Assembly (NCBI GenBank): GCA_026414765.1 | Contig: JAOAIJ010000046.1 | Span: 1-64,000 of the forward strand | Source: Clostridia bacterium | GTDB lineage: Bacteria > Bacillota > Clostridia > Acetivibrionales > DSM-27016 | Direction: 5' to 3' | DNA length: 64,000 nucleotides | Shown here: positions 56,610 through 64,000 of the stretch, in pieces | How the letters are laid out: each line of letters begins with the position of its first letter | Position numbering within the stretch: the stretch's first letter is position 1 | Made by a program: the position numbers and the translations under genes | Notes under the pieces: generated by a model | Databases searched by the model: none | Told to the model about the DNA's origin: nothing | The model's input: only the letters and a program-made list of their open reading frames with translations

Positions 56610-57624
56610 AATGGAACTCTCTTCCTACTATTTCGGCAATTTTACTTATATCTTTGCATAAATCATCGAAGTTTTGGGGAGTCAGCTGTTGAGCAGCATC
56701 TGACAATGCACATCTTGGATTTGGGTGTACTTCTATTATAAGACCGTCAGCGCCGGCTGCGATAGATGCTTTAGACAGGGGTAAAATATATTGCGTCTTG
56801 CCGGCTGCATGGCTTGGATCAACTATTATAGGAAGGTGGCTTGAATTTTTGACTACAGGTACCGCACTGATATCCAGTGTATTTCTCGTTGCAGTTTCAA
56901 ATGTTCTGATACCTCTTTCACACAGAACTACATTGTAGTTTCCTTCACTCATGATGTATTCGGCTGCATTCAGCCATTCATCGATAGTTGTTGCTGAGCC
57001 GCGTTTGAATAGTACGGGTTTTTTAGAACGCCCCACTTCTCTGAGTAGATGAAAGTTCTGAACATTCCTTGCTCCTATTTGAAACATATCTACATATTTA
57101 TCAGCAACTTCAACTGCCCTTTCACTGGTTACTTCGCTTATTATCAGAAGACCTGTGGCATCCTTTGCCTCTTTCAGCAATTTTAAGCCTTCTTCTTCAA
57201 GACCCTGAAAAGCATAAGGTGAAGTTCGCGGTTTAAATGCCCCTCCTCTGAGGAACTGAGCCCCTGTCTTTTTGATTGCGAAAGCTGCTTCTAAAATCTG
57301 CTCACGGCTTTCGACAGCACAAGGGCCAGCCATAAGGACCAGCTCTTTTCCGCCTATCTTAACTCCATTTACGTCTACTATGCTGGCTTCCGGCTTGAAT
57401 GTCTTCCCGGCAAGTTTATATGATTCTACTATAGGTACAAGCTTTTCCACTCCGGGCATGAGCTCGAGAGGAACATCGCTTAAGACTCTTTTATCTCCGA
57501 TTACACCTATAATTGTCCTTTCTGTCCCTTGGGAAATATGAACACCAAGGCCTAATGACTCAAGTACTTTGGAAATCTCGCCGATTTCTTTTTCCTGAGA
57601 GCCCGGCTTCATTACAATAATCAT
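56599..57624 (-). CDS. aroF: 3-deoxy-7-phosphoheptulonate (DAHP) synthase
   Basis: 341 residues behind AAGGAAGG. An N-terminal ferredoxin-like domain (MIIVMKPGSQEKEIGEISKV) is followed by the KDPG/DAHP barrel: LMAGPCAVESREQ, LRGGAFKPRTSPYAFQG, IGARNVQNF, LFKRGSATT, LCERGIRTFE and DPSHAAGK. It starts the shikimate pathway from PEP and erythrose-4-phosphate. First gene of the aromatic operon. Confidence 0.94.
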   Translation of the reverse strand: MIIVMKPGSQEKEIGEISKVLESLGLGVHISQGTERTIIGVIGDKRVLSDVPLELMPGVEKLVPIVESYKLAGKTFKPEASIVDVNGVKIGGKELVLMAGPCAVESREQILEAAFAIKKTGAQFLRGGAFKPRTSPYAFQGLEEEGLKLLKEAKDATGLLIISEVTSERAVEVADKYVDMFQIGARNVQNFHLLREVGRSKKPVLFKRGSATTIDEWLNAAEYIMSEGNYNVVLCERGIRTFETATRNTLDISAVPVVKNSSHLPIIVDPSHAAGKTQYILPLSKASIAAGADGLIIEVHPNPRCALSDAAQQLTPQNFDDLCKDISKIAEIVGREFHYAG

Positions 57625-57777
57625 AACAGATCCTTCCTTTCTACGTTTACGTACAACTATGTTGCACGATGGTGGGTAAACCCCGCTAAATATAATTTAC
57701 CATTCTACCATTATACATAATTACATTTTATCTTAAATTTACAATGAGAAGGTGTAAATGTCAAGATAAATAGCTCT

Positions 57778-58476
57778 TTATAGGTTTATTATAACTTTTA
57801 CCACTTTTCCAAGCACTTTAACCTCAGTTTTTGTAATATCCAAAAAGCGGGGTTGATATTCTTTGTTAGAACTGTCGGGAACAAGAGTTATAATTGAATT
57901 TGTTTTGAAAAAACGTTTGATAGTTGCGGATTCACCATCAACCATAACTACTGCTATTTCACCATTTTCAACTTCCTCCTGCCGCCTTACCAGTACTGTA
58001 TCGCCGTCAAATATTCTGGAATTGTTCATTGAATCACCTGTAACCTTTAGGCCGAAAAAATCTCCTCCTCTGGCCATCTCATAAGGTATGTATTCGTAAC
58101 CGATTATATTCTGACTTGCGGCTATAGGCTCACCGGCCCGGATTATTCCTAATACCGGTATGGAAATATATTCGGCATGAATACCTTGGGTTGCAGAGGG
58201 GTATTCAGAAACGCAAGGCTTAAGGCTGCTGATGCTGTCTGAATCCGGTATTTCATCAACCAGAAACCCCAGGGGAATATTACAGGCTTCCGCGATTGCT
58301 TTTACTACCGGGAATGTAGGGTATGTCCTGCCTGATTCTATATCGCCCATATAGCTTCTGGAAATACCTATTTTTTGTGCTAAAAGCTGCTGAGTAAGCT
58401 TTATACCTTCTTTTTTGGAAAATATCGAGCGGGCCGACTTAATTCTGTTACCCAATTCTTTCTTATCCACTATCAT
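57778..58476 (-). CDS. phage-type repressor with HTH and S24 autocleavage domain
   Basis: 232 residues from ATG 58476; GTG 58479 and GTG 58470 are in frame and not excluded. N-terminal XRE HTH: TQQLLAQKIGISRSYMGDIE, SGRTYP. C-terminal LexA/CI-like peptidase: cleavage site AG in IRAGEPIAA, catalytic Ser in KVTGDSMNNSRIFDGD and Lys in ATIKRF. DNA damage (RecA) should trigger self-cleavage and induce the tail cluster to the right. Divergently placed to that cluster, with repeated AACGTCA sites between. Confidence 0.9.
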   Translation of the reverse strand: MIVDKKELGNRIKSARSIFSKKEGIKLTQQLLAQKIGISRSYMGDIESGRTYPTFPVVKAIAEACNIPLGFLVDEIPDSDSISSLKPCVSEYPSATQGIHAEYISIPVLGIIRAGEPIAASQNIIGYEYIPYEMARGGDFFGLKVTGDSMNNSRIFDGDTVLVRRQEEVENGEIAVVMVDGESATIKRFFKTNSIITLVPDSSNKEYQPRFLDITKTEVKVLGKVVKVIINL

Positions 58477-58543
58477 CACTCCAGCTATATCTTTATTTCT
58501 TATTTATTAATATTATATTCACTCATCATTATTATACGAATAT

Positions 58544-58558
58544 AACGTCAAAACGTCA
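58544..58558. promoter_or_regulatory. direct repeat of repressor half-site AACGTCA
   Basis: AACGTCA occurs at 58544 and again at 58552, eight bases apart. The same heptamer forms the core of the palindrome at 58606. Position 65 bp upstream of the repressor start suggests autoregulation. Confidence 0.65.
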
Positions 58559-58605
58559 AACCATATTTAGAAAAAATAAGAAATTGGGAGAAAAATTTGG
58601 ATAAT

Positions 58606-58642
58606 AAATGCAAAATGACGTTAATAACGTCATTTTGCATTT
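58606..58642. promoter_or_regulatory. 37-bp perfect palindrome, candidate operator of the tail cluster
   Basis: 18-base arms are exact reverse complements around one central A. The core TGACGTTA / TAACGTCA repeats the half-site found near the repressor gene. No T tract, so it is unlikely to be a terminator. Confidence 0.75.
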
Positions 58643-58887
58643 GATGAATAGGAACATTTGGTATATATTCATCATATGCATAAGTTCAGCTATACCGTTC
58701 CCGGTCAGGTAGACCTGAAAGAATTGTGCAGAATGTGGAATTTATACAGGTAAAAAGGCAGGTTACAGAAAGATTGGTTGGAATCAGTATGAGCTTTTTA
58801 CTAACACATCATGGATTATTATGTATGGTTACTTTTTTGCTGTTAGTATCGAGGTAGAGCATGGAACTTGGAAATGGAGGGAGTTAT
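58643..58887. other. leader region of the tail cluster
   Basis: It contains a 25-codon frame (58676-58753) without a clear ribosome site and a 14-bp dyad TCAGGT-AG-ACCTGA (58705-58718). No gene recognised; it should hold the early promoter. Confidence 0.4.
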
Positions 58888-59400
58888 TTGAGTAAAATGA
58901 GAGAGACGGAAGTGCTGTTGAGGGGTTATAAACTTAACAAGGAAAGAATTATTTTTCTTGAAAATCAGCTTAAAAGATTGACCCCGGAATCACATGAAGA
59001 TTATATTGAATATAGAATGTACGAACATGGATACTCTGGGGCATCACCCATGTTTGTCATGGAAAACGGTATAGAGGTTGCAAAACTTAATAAAGTTGAG
59101 TCTACAGCTTGTGAATACCGCAGGAAATGTGAAACTGAATACAGGGATGCTAATAAAGAAATGGAAAAAGAATTAAAGAAATTAAGATTCAATACTTCTA
59201 TTATTGAAGAAAGTATAGAAGTCCTTAATAGAATAAATGCTAAATATAAAATAATTATAGAAAGCTACTATATTAATAATGTAAGAATGGAAGATGTTGC
59301 TGATTCCATACATATAGGCCGCAGTAGGTGCTATGTGCTTTGTAAGGAAGCGCTGAAATATATGGCCAGAGTCATTTTCGGCAGTCAGGCAGCGGTGTAA
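58888..59400 (+). CDS. sigma-like phage late regulator (RinA/ArpU/Xpf style)
   Basis: About 170 residues. TTG 58888 follows GGAGGGAG by four bases; ATG 58897 and ATG 58861 are alternatives. Central coiled coil (CETEYRDANKEMEKELKKLR) and C-terminal sigma-region-4-like HTH: INAKYKIIIESYYINNVRME and DVADSIHIGRSRCYVLCKEALK. In phages and diffocin-like clusters, a gene at this place activates the late operon. The phased GGACA sites 43 bp downstream are a possible target. Confidence 0.75.
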   Translation: MSKMRETEVLLRGYKLNKERIIFLENQLKRLTPESHEDYIEYRMYEHGYSGASPMFVMENGIEVAKLNKVESTACEYRRKCETEYRDANKEMEKELKKLRFNTSIIEESIEVLNRINAKYKIIIESYYINNVRMEDVADSIHIGRSRCYVLCKEALKYMARVIFGSQAAV

Positions 59401-59443
59401 GTCAGAAACAGATATTTTTAGTCTTGAAGAGTGGAAATAAAGT

Positions 59444-59481
59444 GGACAAAAAAAGGACAAATTCAGGACGACAAATGGACA
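59444..59481 (+). repeat. four GGACA/G boxes at exact 11-bp spacing
   Basis: GGACA at 59444, GGACA at 59455, GGACG at 59466 and GGACA at 59477, each start 11 bp after the last, so all face the same side of the helix. They lie between the regulator gene and the structural genes, before a GATAAT box (59506-59511). Confidence 0.75.
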
Positions 59482-59527
59482 TATTTTTGTTAGACTTGAA
59501 AATGTGATAATTTAAATTTTGATAAAG

Positions 59528-59553
59528 CTCCTGCGAAAAAACGCAGGAGTTTT
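59528..59553 (+). terminator. terminator/attenuator before the tail structural genes
   Basis: An 8-bp GC-rich stem CTCCTGCG / CGCAGGAG with an A6 loop, then TTTTATT. It stands between the activator gene and the structural genes, so late transcription must start after it, or read through. Confidence 0.82.
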
Positions 59554-59582
59554 ATTATGCAAAAAAGTCAGGGGGTATCCTT

Positions 59583-60110
59583 ATGTCAGAGATTAAGCGT
59601 GCAACTCTTCAGGCCGGTAAAAGGAATGCAGAGGGGCATGGACAGAAACTGCTGCAAAAGAATATGAATGAACTTCCAAAAACAATGGAGGAATTGAAAG
59701 CAGTAATTCAGATTGAAGGTGACCGGAGAGTAACCCAGGCACTGAAAACAGCGGGAATGAAGTGGCGGCATAAGTTTTTGGGAAAACTTGCTGCAGAGAG
59801 GAATGAAGCGGAAAGACTTGCAAATCTGACTGCCGAAAACAAAGTAAAGGAAGTATTGGAGAAATACAGGGCAGTTCTTGAAGAAAAAGAAAGGGCCATA
59901 AAAAATAAGGAACTTGAGATTAAGATAATGGGCTTTTTGTCTGAAAACAAATTACCGTTGGAGCTAAAAGGATTTGTGATATCACAGGATGAAGAAACTT
60001 CACTTAATAGAGCAGAAGAACTTTGCAGGATATGGAACAGGAGGATGCAGGAGCATATAGTGCCTGCAGAAGGTGAGATTATCTGCAAAAAGGGCTTTAG
60101 TCCATCATGA
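59583..60110 (+). CDS. scaffold-like helical phage protein (DUF4355-like)
   Basis: 175 residues. Long charged helix (AAERNEAERLANLTAENKVK, EVLEKYRAVLEEKERAIKNK) followed by FLSENKLPLELKGFVISQDE and an ending IWNRRMQEHI. This layout matches DUF4355-type minor scaffolding proteins of siphophages and myophages. A capsid gene should follow but does not; the next gene is a tail gene. It may have another role in tail assembly. Confidence 0.55.
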   Translation: MSEIKRATLQAGKRNAEGHGQKLLQKNMNELPKTMEELKAVIQIEGDRRVTQALKTAGMKWRHKFLGKLAAERNEAERLANLTAENKVKEVLEKYRAVLEEKERAIKNKELEIKIMGFLSENKLPLELKGFVISQDEETSLNRAEELCRIWNRRMQEHIVPAEGEIICKKGFSPS

Positions 60111-60122
60111 CGGAGGTACACA

Positions 60123-60557
60123 ATGATTAATGTGGAAAGAATTATTGAGAACATAGTGCAAGTATTAAGCCAGAAATATCCTGCTTTTAGTTTTTATTTG
60201 CACAGCATACCTGAGAATATCAGTGGGCCGTCATTTAACATATATCTGGACACTGACAGGTCTGAAGATAATAACCGCTTTCAGACCAATGAAATCACAT
60301 CTATAGGTATTGTCTATTATTCTCCGGCTCAAGAACAGCCGGGTGACGGGTTATCACCCATAAGTGTCTATAGTGGAATGAAAAATATATTCAGAAAAGG
60401 ATATTTTGTAGTTGACGACCGCACTCTCAAGGTTGCTTTGATTAGGGGAGGCAAACAGAATAACACTATATACCTTATTGTAAAGTTTGTCTATAGTGAT
60501 GACAGACCTTGCAATGAGGAAGCAAACGAATTAATTGGAGAGGTAAATATAAAATAA
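60123..60557 (+). CDS. phage tail terminator-like protein
   Basis: 144 residues. MINVERIIENIVQVLSQKYP at the N-terminus, YSPAQEQPGDGLSPISVYSG and YLIVKFVYSDDRP near the end fit the tail terminator/joining family (XkdI/DUF6838 position) just before the sheath gene in PBSX-like clusters. It would cap the tail tube at the head-proximal end. Confidence 0.7.
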   Translation: MINVERIIENIVQVLSQKYPAFSFYLHSIPENISGPSFNIYLDTDRSEDNNRFQTNEITSIGIVYYSPAQEQPGDGLSPISVYSGMKNIFRKGYFVVDDRTLKVALIRGGKQNNTIYLIVKFVYSDDRPCNEEANELIGEVNIK

Positions 60558-60573
60558 TCAGGAGGTATAAATT

Positions 60574-61656
60574 ATGTCTTTAGGATTACCACAAGTATTA
60601 ATAACTTTTAAGAATAAGGCCGCTTCTGCTATTACAAGAGGGAGCAGGGGTGTAGTAGCTATAGTACTGAAGGATGATTCAGTAGCATCTGGAATATCGG
60701 TTGCAGAGGTAAATGATGTGACTGAAATTCCACAGTCATTCTCCGAAACGAATAAAGATTATGTCCAGATAGCATTAACCGGGGGGGCCAAGGCGCCAAA
60801 GAAAATCATAACTGTGTCTATCCCCACAAATTCAACGAATTATACTGAAGCGCTAAATACCCTTGAGACAAGGAAATTTGACTATCTTGCCGTACCGGGA
60901 ATCACCAGTGCCGATGCATCTGTGGTTGCGTCCTGGGTAAAAGGCCTGAGAGACAACAAGGATATCAAGGTAAAAGCTGTTTTGCCGGATACTGCTGCAG
61001 ATCATGAAGGAGTAATCAACTTTTCCACCACAGATGTCGAAGTAGGAGGGAAAAAGTATACAACTTCGCAATTTACAGCCAGGATAGCGGGATTGCTGGC
61101 AGGGACACCTTTGAATTTATCAGCAACCTTTTGGCCTTTGCCAGAAGTGACAAACGTGCCAAGGCTGACCAAAACCCAGTACGACGAAGCAATAGCAGCC
61201 GGAAAGTTTGTGCTTTACCATGATGGTGAAAAGGTGAAGGTTGCAAGGGCTGTAAACAGCCTTGTTTCTACTACTGCTGATAAGGGAGAGGACTTTAAAA
61301 AAATAAAGATGATTGACATTATGGATTTAAGGCATGATGATATTAAGAAAACTGTTGAGGATTCATATATAGGTAAATACCCAAATAGTTACGATAACAA
61401 GCTTTTACTCGTAACTGCAATCAAAGGTTATGATGAAGGGTTGGAAAACGACGGGCTGCTTGATCCTTCATTTAAGAACAACACAGGTATAGACGTGGCA
61501 GCACAGAAAAACTACCTTATGAGCATAGGTACGGATACTTCGGCTATGACCGAGCAGCAGATCAAGGAAGCCAATACTCATGACAAGGTTTTCCTGCAGA
61601 GTAATATCAAGATCCTTGATGCTATTGAAGACTTCAAACTTACTACTATAATATAA
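60574..61656 (+). CDS. xkdK: contractile tail sheath protein
   Basis: 360 residues behind AGGAGG. Opens MSLGLPQVLITFKNKAASAI and contains GSRGVVAIVLKDD, FDYLAVPGITSADASVVASW, VNFSTTDVEVGGKKYT-like text and the C-terminal QSNIKILDAIEDFKLTTII. This is the compact XkdK-type sheath of PBSX and diffocins. It contracts to drive the tube into the target cell. Confidence 0.92.
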   Translation: MSLGLPQVLITFKNKAASAITRGSRGVVAIVLKDDSVASGISVAEVNDVTEIPQSFSETNKDYVQIALTGGAKAPKKIITVSIPTNSTNYTEALNTLETRKFDYLAVPGITSADASVVASWVKGLRDNKDIKVKAVLPDTAADHEGVINFSTTDVEVGGKKYTTSQFTARIAGLLAGTPLNLSATFWPLPEVTNVPRLTKTQYDEAIAAGKFVLYHDGEKVKVARAVNSLVSTTADKGEDFKKIKMIDIMDLRHDDIKKTVEDSYIGKYPNSYDNKLLLVTAIKGYDEGLENDGLLDPSFKNNTGIDVAAQKNYLMSIGTDTSAMTEQQIKEANTHDKVFLQSNIKILDAIEDFKLTTII

Positions 61657-61670
61657 GGAGCGTGATATAA

Positions 61671-62102
61671 ATGGCTATTGAAACCAAAAGGGTAATAAAC
61701 GGTACTTACGGGCAGGTCTGGCTAAATGATTCCGAAGTGATGGAAGCATATGCACTCCAGGCAAAAGTAGAAAAAAAGAAAGAAGAAATAAGTATTTGCG
61801 GAAGAGCAGGCACAGAATCAAAGATGGTAGGGTTCAACGGAAAAGGAACTCTTAAAATCAGGAAGGTGTCTTCCAGAATGGGAAGGCTTCTGGCTGAAGG
61901 CTTGAGAAAAGGACAGGATACCCGTTTCCAAATCATAAGCAAGCTTGCTGACCCTGACAGTTTTGGGGCAGAAAGGATATTGTTGAAAAATGTATCCTTC
62001 GATGACCTTACGCTGGCTGATTGGGAGGCTGCAAAAGCAGGATCAACAGATATTCCGTTTACCTTCTCGGATTTTGAGTATATGGACAGCATAGAAGGGT
62101 AA
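61671..62102 (+). CDS. xkdM: tail tube protein
   Basis: 143 residues, 14 bp after the sheath gene with AAGGAG. RVINGTYGQVWLNDSEVMEA and RKVSSRMGRLLAEGL, FDDLTLADWEAAKAGSTDIP, FTFSDFEYMDSI match the XkdM tube family. Sheath and tube side by side define a contractile tail. Confidence 0.92.
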   Translation: MAIETKRVINGTYGQVWLNDSEVMEAYALQAKVEKKKEEISICGRAGTESKMVGFNGKGTLKIRKVSSRMGRLLAEGLRKGQDTRFQIISKLADPDSFGAERILLKNVSFDDLTLADWEAAKAGSTDIPFTFSDFEYMDSIEG

Positions 62103-62111
62103 GAAAAATGG

Positions 62112-62136
62112 GGGATTGGCCGGCAAAGCCGATCCC
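62112..62136 (+). terminator. hairpin after the tube gene
   Basis: A 9-bp stem GGGATTGGC / GCCGATCCC (one G-T pair) without a T tract. It probably stabilises the abundant sheath/tube mRNA end or lowers downstream transcription. Confidence 0.5.
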
Positions 62137-62218
62137 TTGATATTTACAGAACACATTCAGATGGGGAAGGATTATAACTTTTCTGCAATTTTATAACTTT
62201 TACAGGAGGAATAAACAC

Positions 62219-62623
62219 ATGAATATTACAGAAATGCTTTTGGCAAATGACATAAGCGAGTTCAGGCTGCCGGAAAAGGAATTGGAAATAAAGAGGCTTA
62301 GCGGGCTTTATAAGCAGCCTTTCATTATAAGGTTCCGTGCCATCAGGCCTGACGAGGAGGAAGAGATACAGCGGGACTGCATGACCATCACTAAGGATGG
62401 AGTAGATGTAGACTCTTCAAAGATGAAATATATGACCGCAGCAAAATGTATCATTGATCCTGATACTAAAAACAAGGAATTGCAAAAGAAATTTGGTGCG
62501 CCTAATTACATGGAGCTGCTCAAAAAATTGTTTCTTATAGGAGAAATCACTGCTGTGTATGATGAGATACAGGAAATCAGCGGCTATGGGAAAAACAAGG
62601 TTGAAGAAGTAAAAAACTCATAA
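62219..62623 (+). CDS. xkdN: tail assembly chaperone, XkdN-like, zero-frame product
   Basis: 134 residues behind CAGGAGG. MNITEMLLANDISEFRLPEK, FIIRFRAIRPDEEEEIQRDC, CIIDPDTKNKELQKKFGA and PNYMELLKKLFLIGEITAVY match XkdN. It lies between tube and tape measure, the place of lambda gpG. Its last codons GTA AAA AAC TCA TAA hold the slippery site that extends a share of the product into the next frame. Confidence 0.9.
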   Translation: MNITEMLLANDISEFRLPEKELEIKRLSGLYKQPFIIRFRAIRPDEEEEIQRDCMTITKDGVDVDSSKMKYMTAAKCIIDPDTKNKELQKKFGAPNYMELLKKLFLIGEITAVYDEIQEISGYGKNKVEEVKNS

Positions 62624-62651
62624 GCAGGGATAGGTTGACTTATCTCTGCTT
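62611..62651 (+). promoter_or_regulatory. -1 programmed ribosomal frameshift signal
   Basis: The heptamer A-AAA-AAC (62611-62617) is in the correct phase of the xkdN frame. Four bases later an 11-bp stem (62622-62632 with 62641-62651, one G-T pair, 8-base loop) follows and spans the stop codon. Slippage by -1 joins xkdN to the frame ending at 62823. Confidence 0.88.
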
Positions 62652-62823
62652 CCGCAACTGGCAGAAGGGCGTGCTGCCTGGTGTTACAAGGAATCTTCCG
62701 GCTGGTGAGAGGATTGTCCTTGAGGCTTTTATCCATTTTGAAGATGAACAGAAGGAAAAGGCTCTTAGGGAGATTTCACAAAGTGGAATGACGTGCCCTT
62801 ATGCATTGCTAAACCAGTTATGA
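62617..62823 (+). CDS. tail chaperone -1 frame extension (gpT-like)
   Basis: The frame is open from the slippery site and reads LISRDRLTYLCFRNWQKGVL, PGVTRNLPAGERIVLEAFIH, FEDEQKEKALREISQSGMTC, PYALLNQL, with no good start of its own (only TTG 62635, no ribosome site). The long fusion product (about 202 residues) should bind the tape measure, as lambda gpGT does. Confidence 0.82.
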   Translation, partial: LISRDRLTYLCFRNWQKGVLPGVTRNLPAGERIVLEAFIHFEDEQKEKALREISQSGMTCPYALLNQL

Positions 62824-62853
62824 TTAAAGAAGAAAAGGAGGGTGGTGAGATGT

Positions 62854-64000
62854 ATGGAGGATGCAACAGCTATTAGTCGTAATATAGAAAGTACTTTGAA
62901 GAGCATTCAGAAAAACCAAAGCTTTATTGGAAGATATACGGATTTTATGAAATTTATTGATGAACGTGGATTCAGGACAAACTTACGGATTGCACAAAAT
63001 ATGTATGAGGAACAAAGTAGTTTTCATAAAAAAATAATAAATATAGTACAATTTTGTTTTAAAATTGCACTTGAATTATTATCAAGAATATTGGATGTCT
63101 TAAAGGAAATTTTGAGTAAACTACGGCCATGGATAGCCAATGGAAGCAACTATTCGCAAAAGGGAAAAAATGCAGTTTATGGAATTTATTCAGCATCAGA
63201 TAAGATAAATACTATAGATAGAGGAGTAGGAAGTGTTACAAATAATATAAGCATCACTTATGCGATTAAAGAACAAGAAAAGAGTAAGGATAGTTTTTTA
63301 AAGAAGCTATGGGAAAAGTTTTTTGAAAAATTATTGGATAAATTATTGGATAAATTAATAGACAATACTATAAGCAAAATACTCGATAAACTTCTAAAGG
63401 ACACATTAGGAAAAGTATTTGAAAAGGTTGCAGATAGAATATTTCCTGAAAAGCTAGGCAGATTCTTTGATAAACTTGCCGATAAAATAACTTCAGGCAG
63501 ATCGGGTAAAGTTAATCCTTCCGATGCCGGAACTTCAAAGCAGATACCTAAAATTGGAGGTAAAGCAGGTAGTATGCTTGGAAGCAGTATAAAAGCCGGG
63601 TTATCCTCTGGGCTTAAAGTAATAGGAAATGTGGCCTCTACAATTTTCAATGGAATAAGCAAATCAGGAAATAACACTTTGAAGTTGTTCGGAGCTTTAA
63701 GCAAATCTATTTCCAAGGTGAATGTGGGATATGGCCTATTAAGACTTGCTGCGTTAGGTGCATCAGCAGCACAATGGGTTCTTAATTCCGCATTACTTGC
63801 CAATCCCATTACATGGATTGTCGTTGGTGTTATAGGGTTAATTGCTGCTATAGTACTTCTTGTAAAACACTGGGATAAGGTAAAAGAGGCTGTTGGGAGG
63901 TTTTGGGACTTTGTTGTTTCCATATTCAGCAATATAGGAAGTTGGTTTAAAAAGCATGTTGTTGATCCAGTTTTGAGCCTTATGCCTAGCTGGCTAAAAA
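62854..64000 (+). CDS. tail tape measure protein, 3' partial
   Basis: The frame is open to the window end (382 codons seen). ATG 62854 is taken as start; in-frame GTG 62845 is closer to the AAGGAGG site and is also possible. The N-terminus has NIESTLKSIQKNQSFIGRYT; then comes a striking amphipathic run of FFEKLLDKLLDKLIDNTISK and KILDKLLKDTLGKVFEKVAD; later GSSIKAGLSSGLKVIGNVAS and the hydrophobic LLANPITWIVVGVIGLIAAI, VLLVKHWDKVKEAVGRFWDF typical of tape measure proteins. It sets tail length and goes into the target membrane on injection. Confidence 0.88.
   Translation, partial: MEDATAISRNIESTLKSIQKNQSFIGRYTDFMKFIDERGFRTNLRIAQNMYEEQSSFHKKIINIVQFCFKIALELLSRILDVLKEILSKLRPWIANGSNYSQKGKNAVYGIYSASDKINTIDRGVGSVTNNISITYAIKEQEKSKDSFLKKLWEKFFEKLLDKLLDKLIDNTISKILDKLLKDTLGKVFEKVADRIFPEKLGRFFDKLADKITSGRSGKVNPSDAGTSKQIPKIGGKAGSMLGSSIKAGLSSGLKVIGNVASTIFNGISKSGNNTLKLFGALSKSISKVNVGYGLLRLAALGASAAQWVLNSALLANPITWIVVGVIGLIAAIVLLVKHWDKVKEAVGRFWDFVVSIFSNIGSWFKKHVVDPVLSLMPSWLK

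Noticed and set aside
58676-58753. 25-codon frame between palindrome and regulator gene
   Set aside because: No ribosome site; could be a leader peptide but nothing supports it.
63258-63932. Long minus-strand frame opposite the tape measure gene
   Set aside because: Ser/Leu/Pro-rich antisense shadow of the tape measure reading frame, which has a ribosome site and clear family features.
1-64000. CRISPR array or complete IS element
   Set aside because: No regular spaced repeats with unique spacers and no transposase with terminal repeats were seen; the only mobile trace is the group II intron remnant.

Overview
The window looks like a chromosome segment of a low-GC, anaerobic, spore-forming Firmicute, most likely a Clostridium or Ruminiclostridium type. 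The evidence is CwlD, Rex, strong GGAGG ribosome sites, T-rich hairpin terminators and a PBSX/diffocin-like tail cluster. The species is an inference from these gene families; no search was run.

Layout: (1) 1-26.2 kb is the 3' part of a polyketide biosynthesis cluster. It has a giant AT-less PKS open at the left edge (DH-KR-MT-ACP, KS-KR-ACP, KS-KR-ACP, KS-ACP, KS-ACP), a terminal module of cis-AT ancestry with a dead AT and a C-terminal thioesterase, and a complete HMG-CoA-synthase type beta-branching cassette (HCS, ECH1, ECH2, AcpK, decarboxylating KS). No trans-acting AT lies in the window. (2) 26.7-29.9 kb is a TetR regulator followed by a rifampin-phosphotransferase/PEP-synthase-like enzyme, behind a consensus promoter with operator-like palindromes. 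It is a candidate self-resistance operon. (3) 29.9-38.8 kb is an accessory region with small stress or resistance genes (NimA-like, TetR regulators, zinc ribbon, MGMT-like, riboswitch-controlled yjdF, glycosyltransferase, cupin) and at least six decayed gene pieces: group II intron reverse transcriptase, flavin-oxidase-like, VOC, cytochrome b5, MFS and PhzF. (4) 39.4-43.0 kb encodes a single adenylation/carrier/BtrH-like cysteine-peptidase-fold/beta-domain protein, probably a stand-alone thiotemplate enzyme. (5) 43-51 kb holds an ICMT-like membrane enzyme, twin glycine-rich proteins, tRNA-Leu, a REC-GGDEF regulator, a membrane protein, a HEAT protein, CwlD and a LysM protein. (6) 51-57.6 kb is housekeeping: ABC-F ATPase, Rex, and the aroF-tyrA-aroA operon. 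(7) 57.8-64 kb is the start of a contractile phage-tail-like element: S24 repressor, sigma-like activator, small scaffold-like protein, tail terminator, sheath, tube, tail chaperone with a canonical -1 frameshift signal, and tape measure protein running off the right edge. No portal, terminase or capsid gene lies between regulator and tail genes, which fits a tailocin.

How the parts work together: the two PKS proteins appear to be joined by C- and N-terminal docking segments and released by the fused thioesterase. The beta-branching cassette would act on an ACP upstream of the window, since none of the six visible ACPs has the Trp flag. In the tail element, the repressor half-site (AACGTCA) recurs in a direct repeat and in a 37-bp perfect palindrome upstream of the activator gene, and an 11-bp phased GGACA array lies just before the structural genes. 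Together these suggest a repressor-to-activator-to-late-operon cascade.
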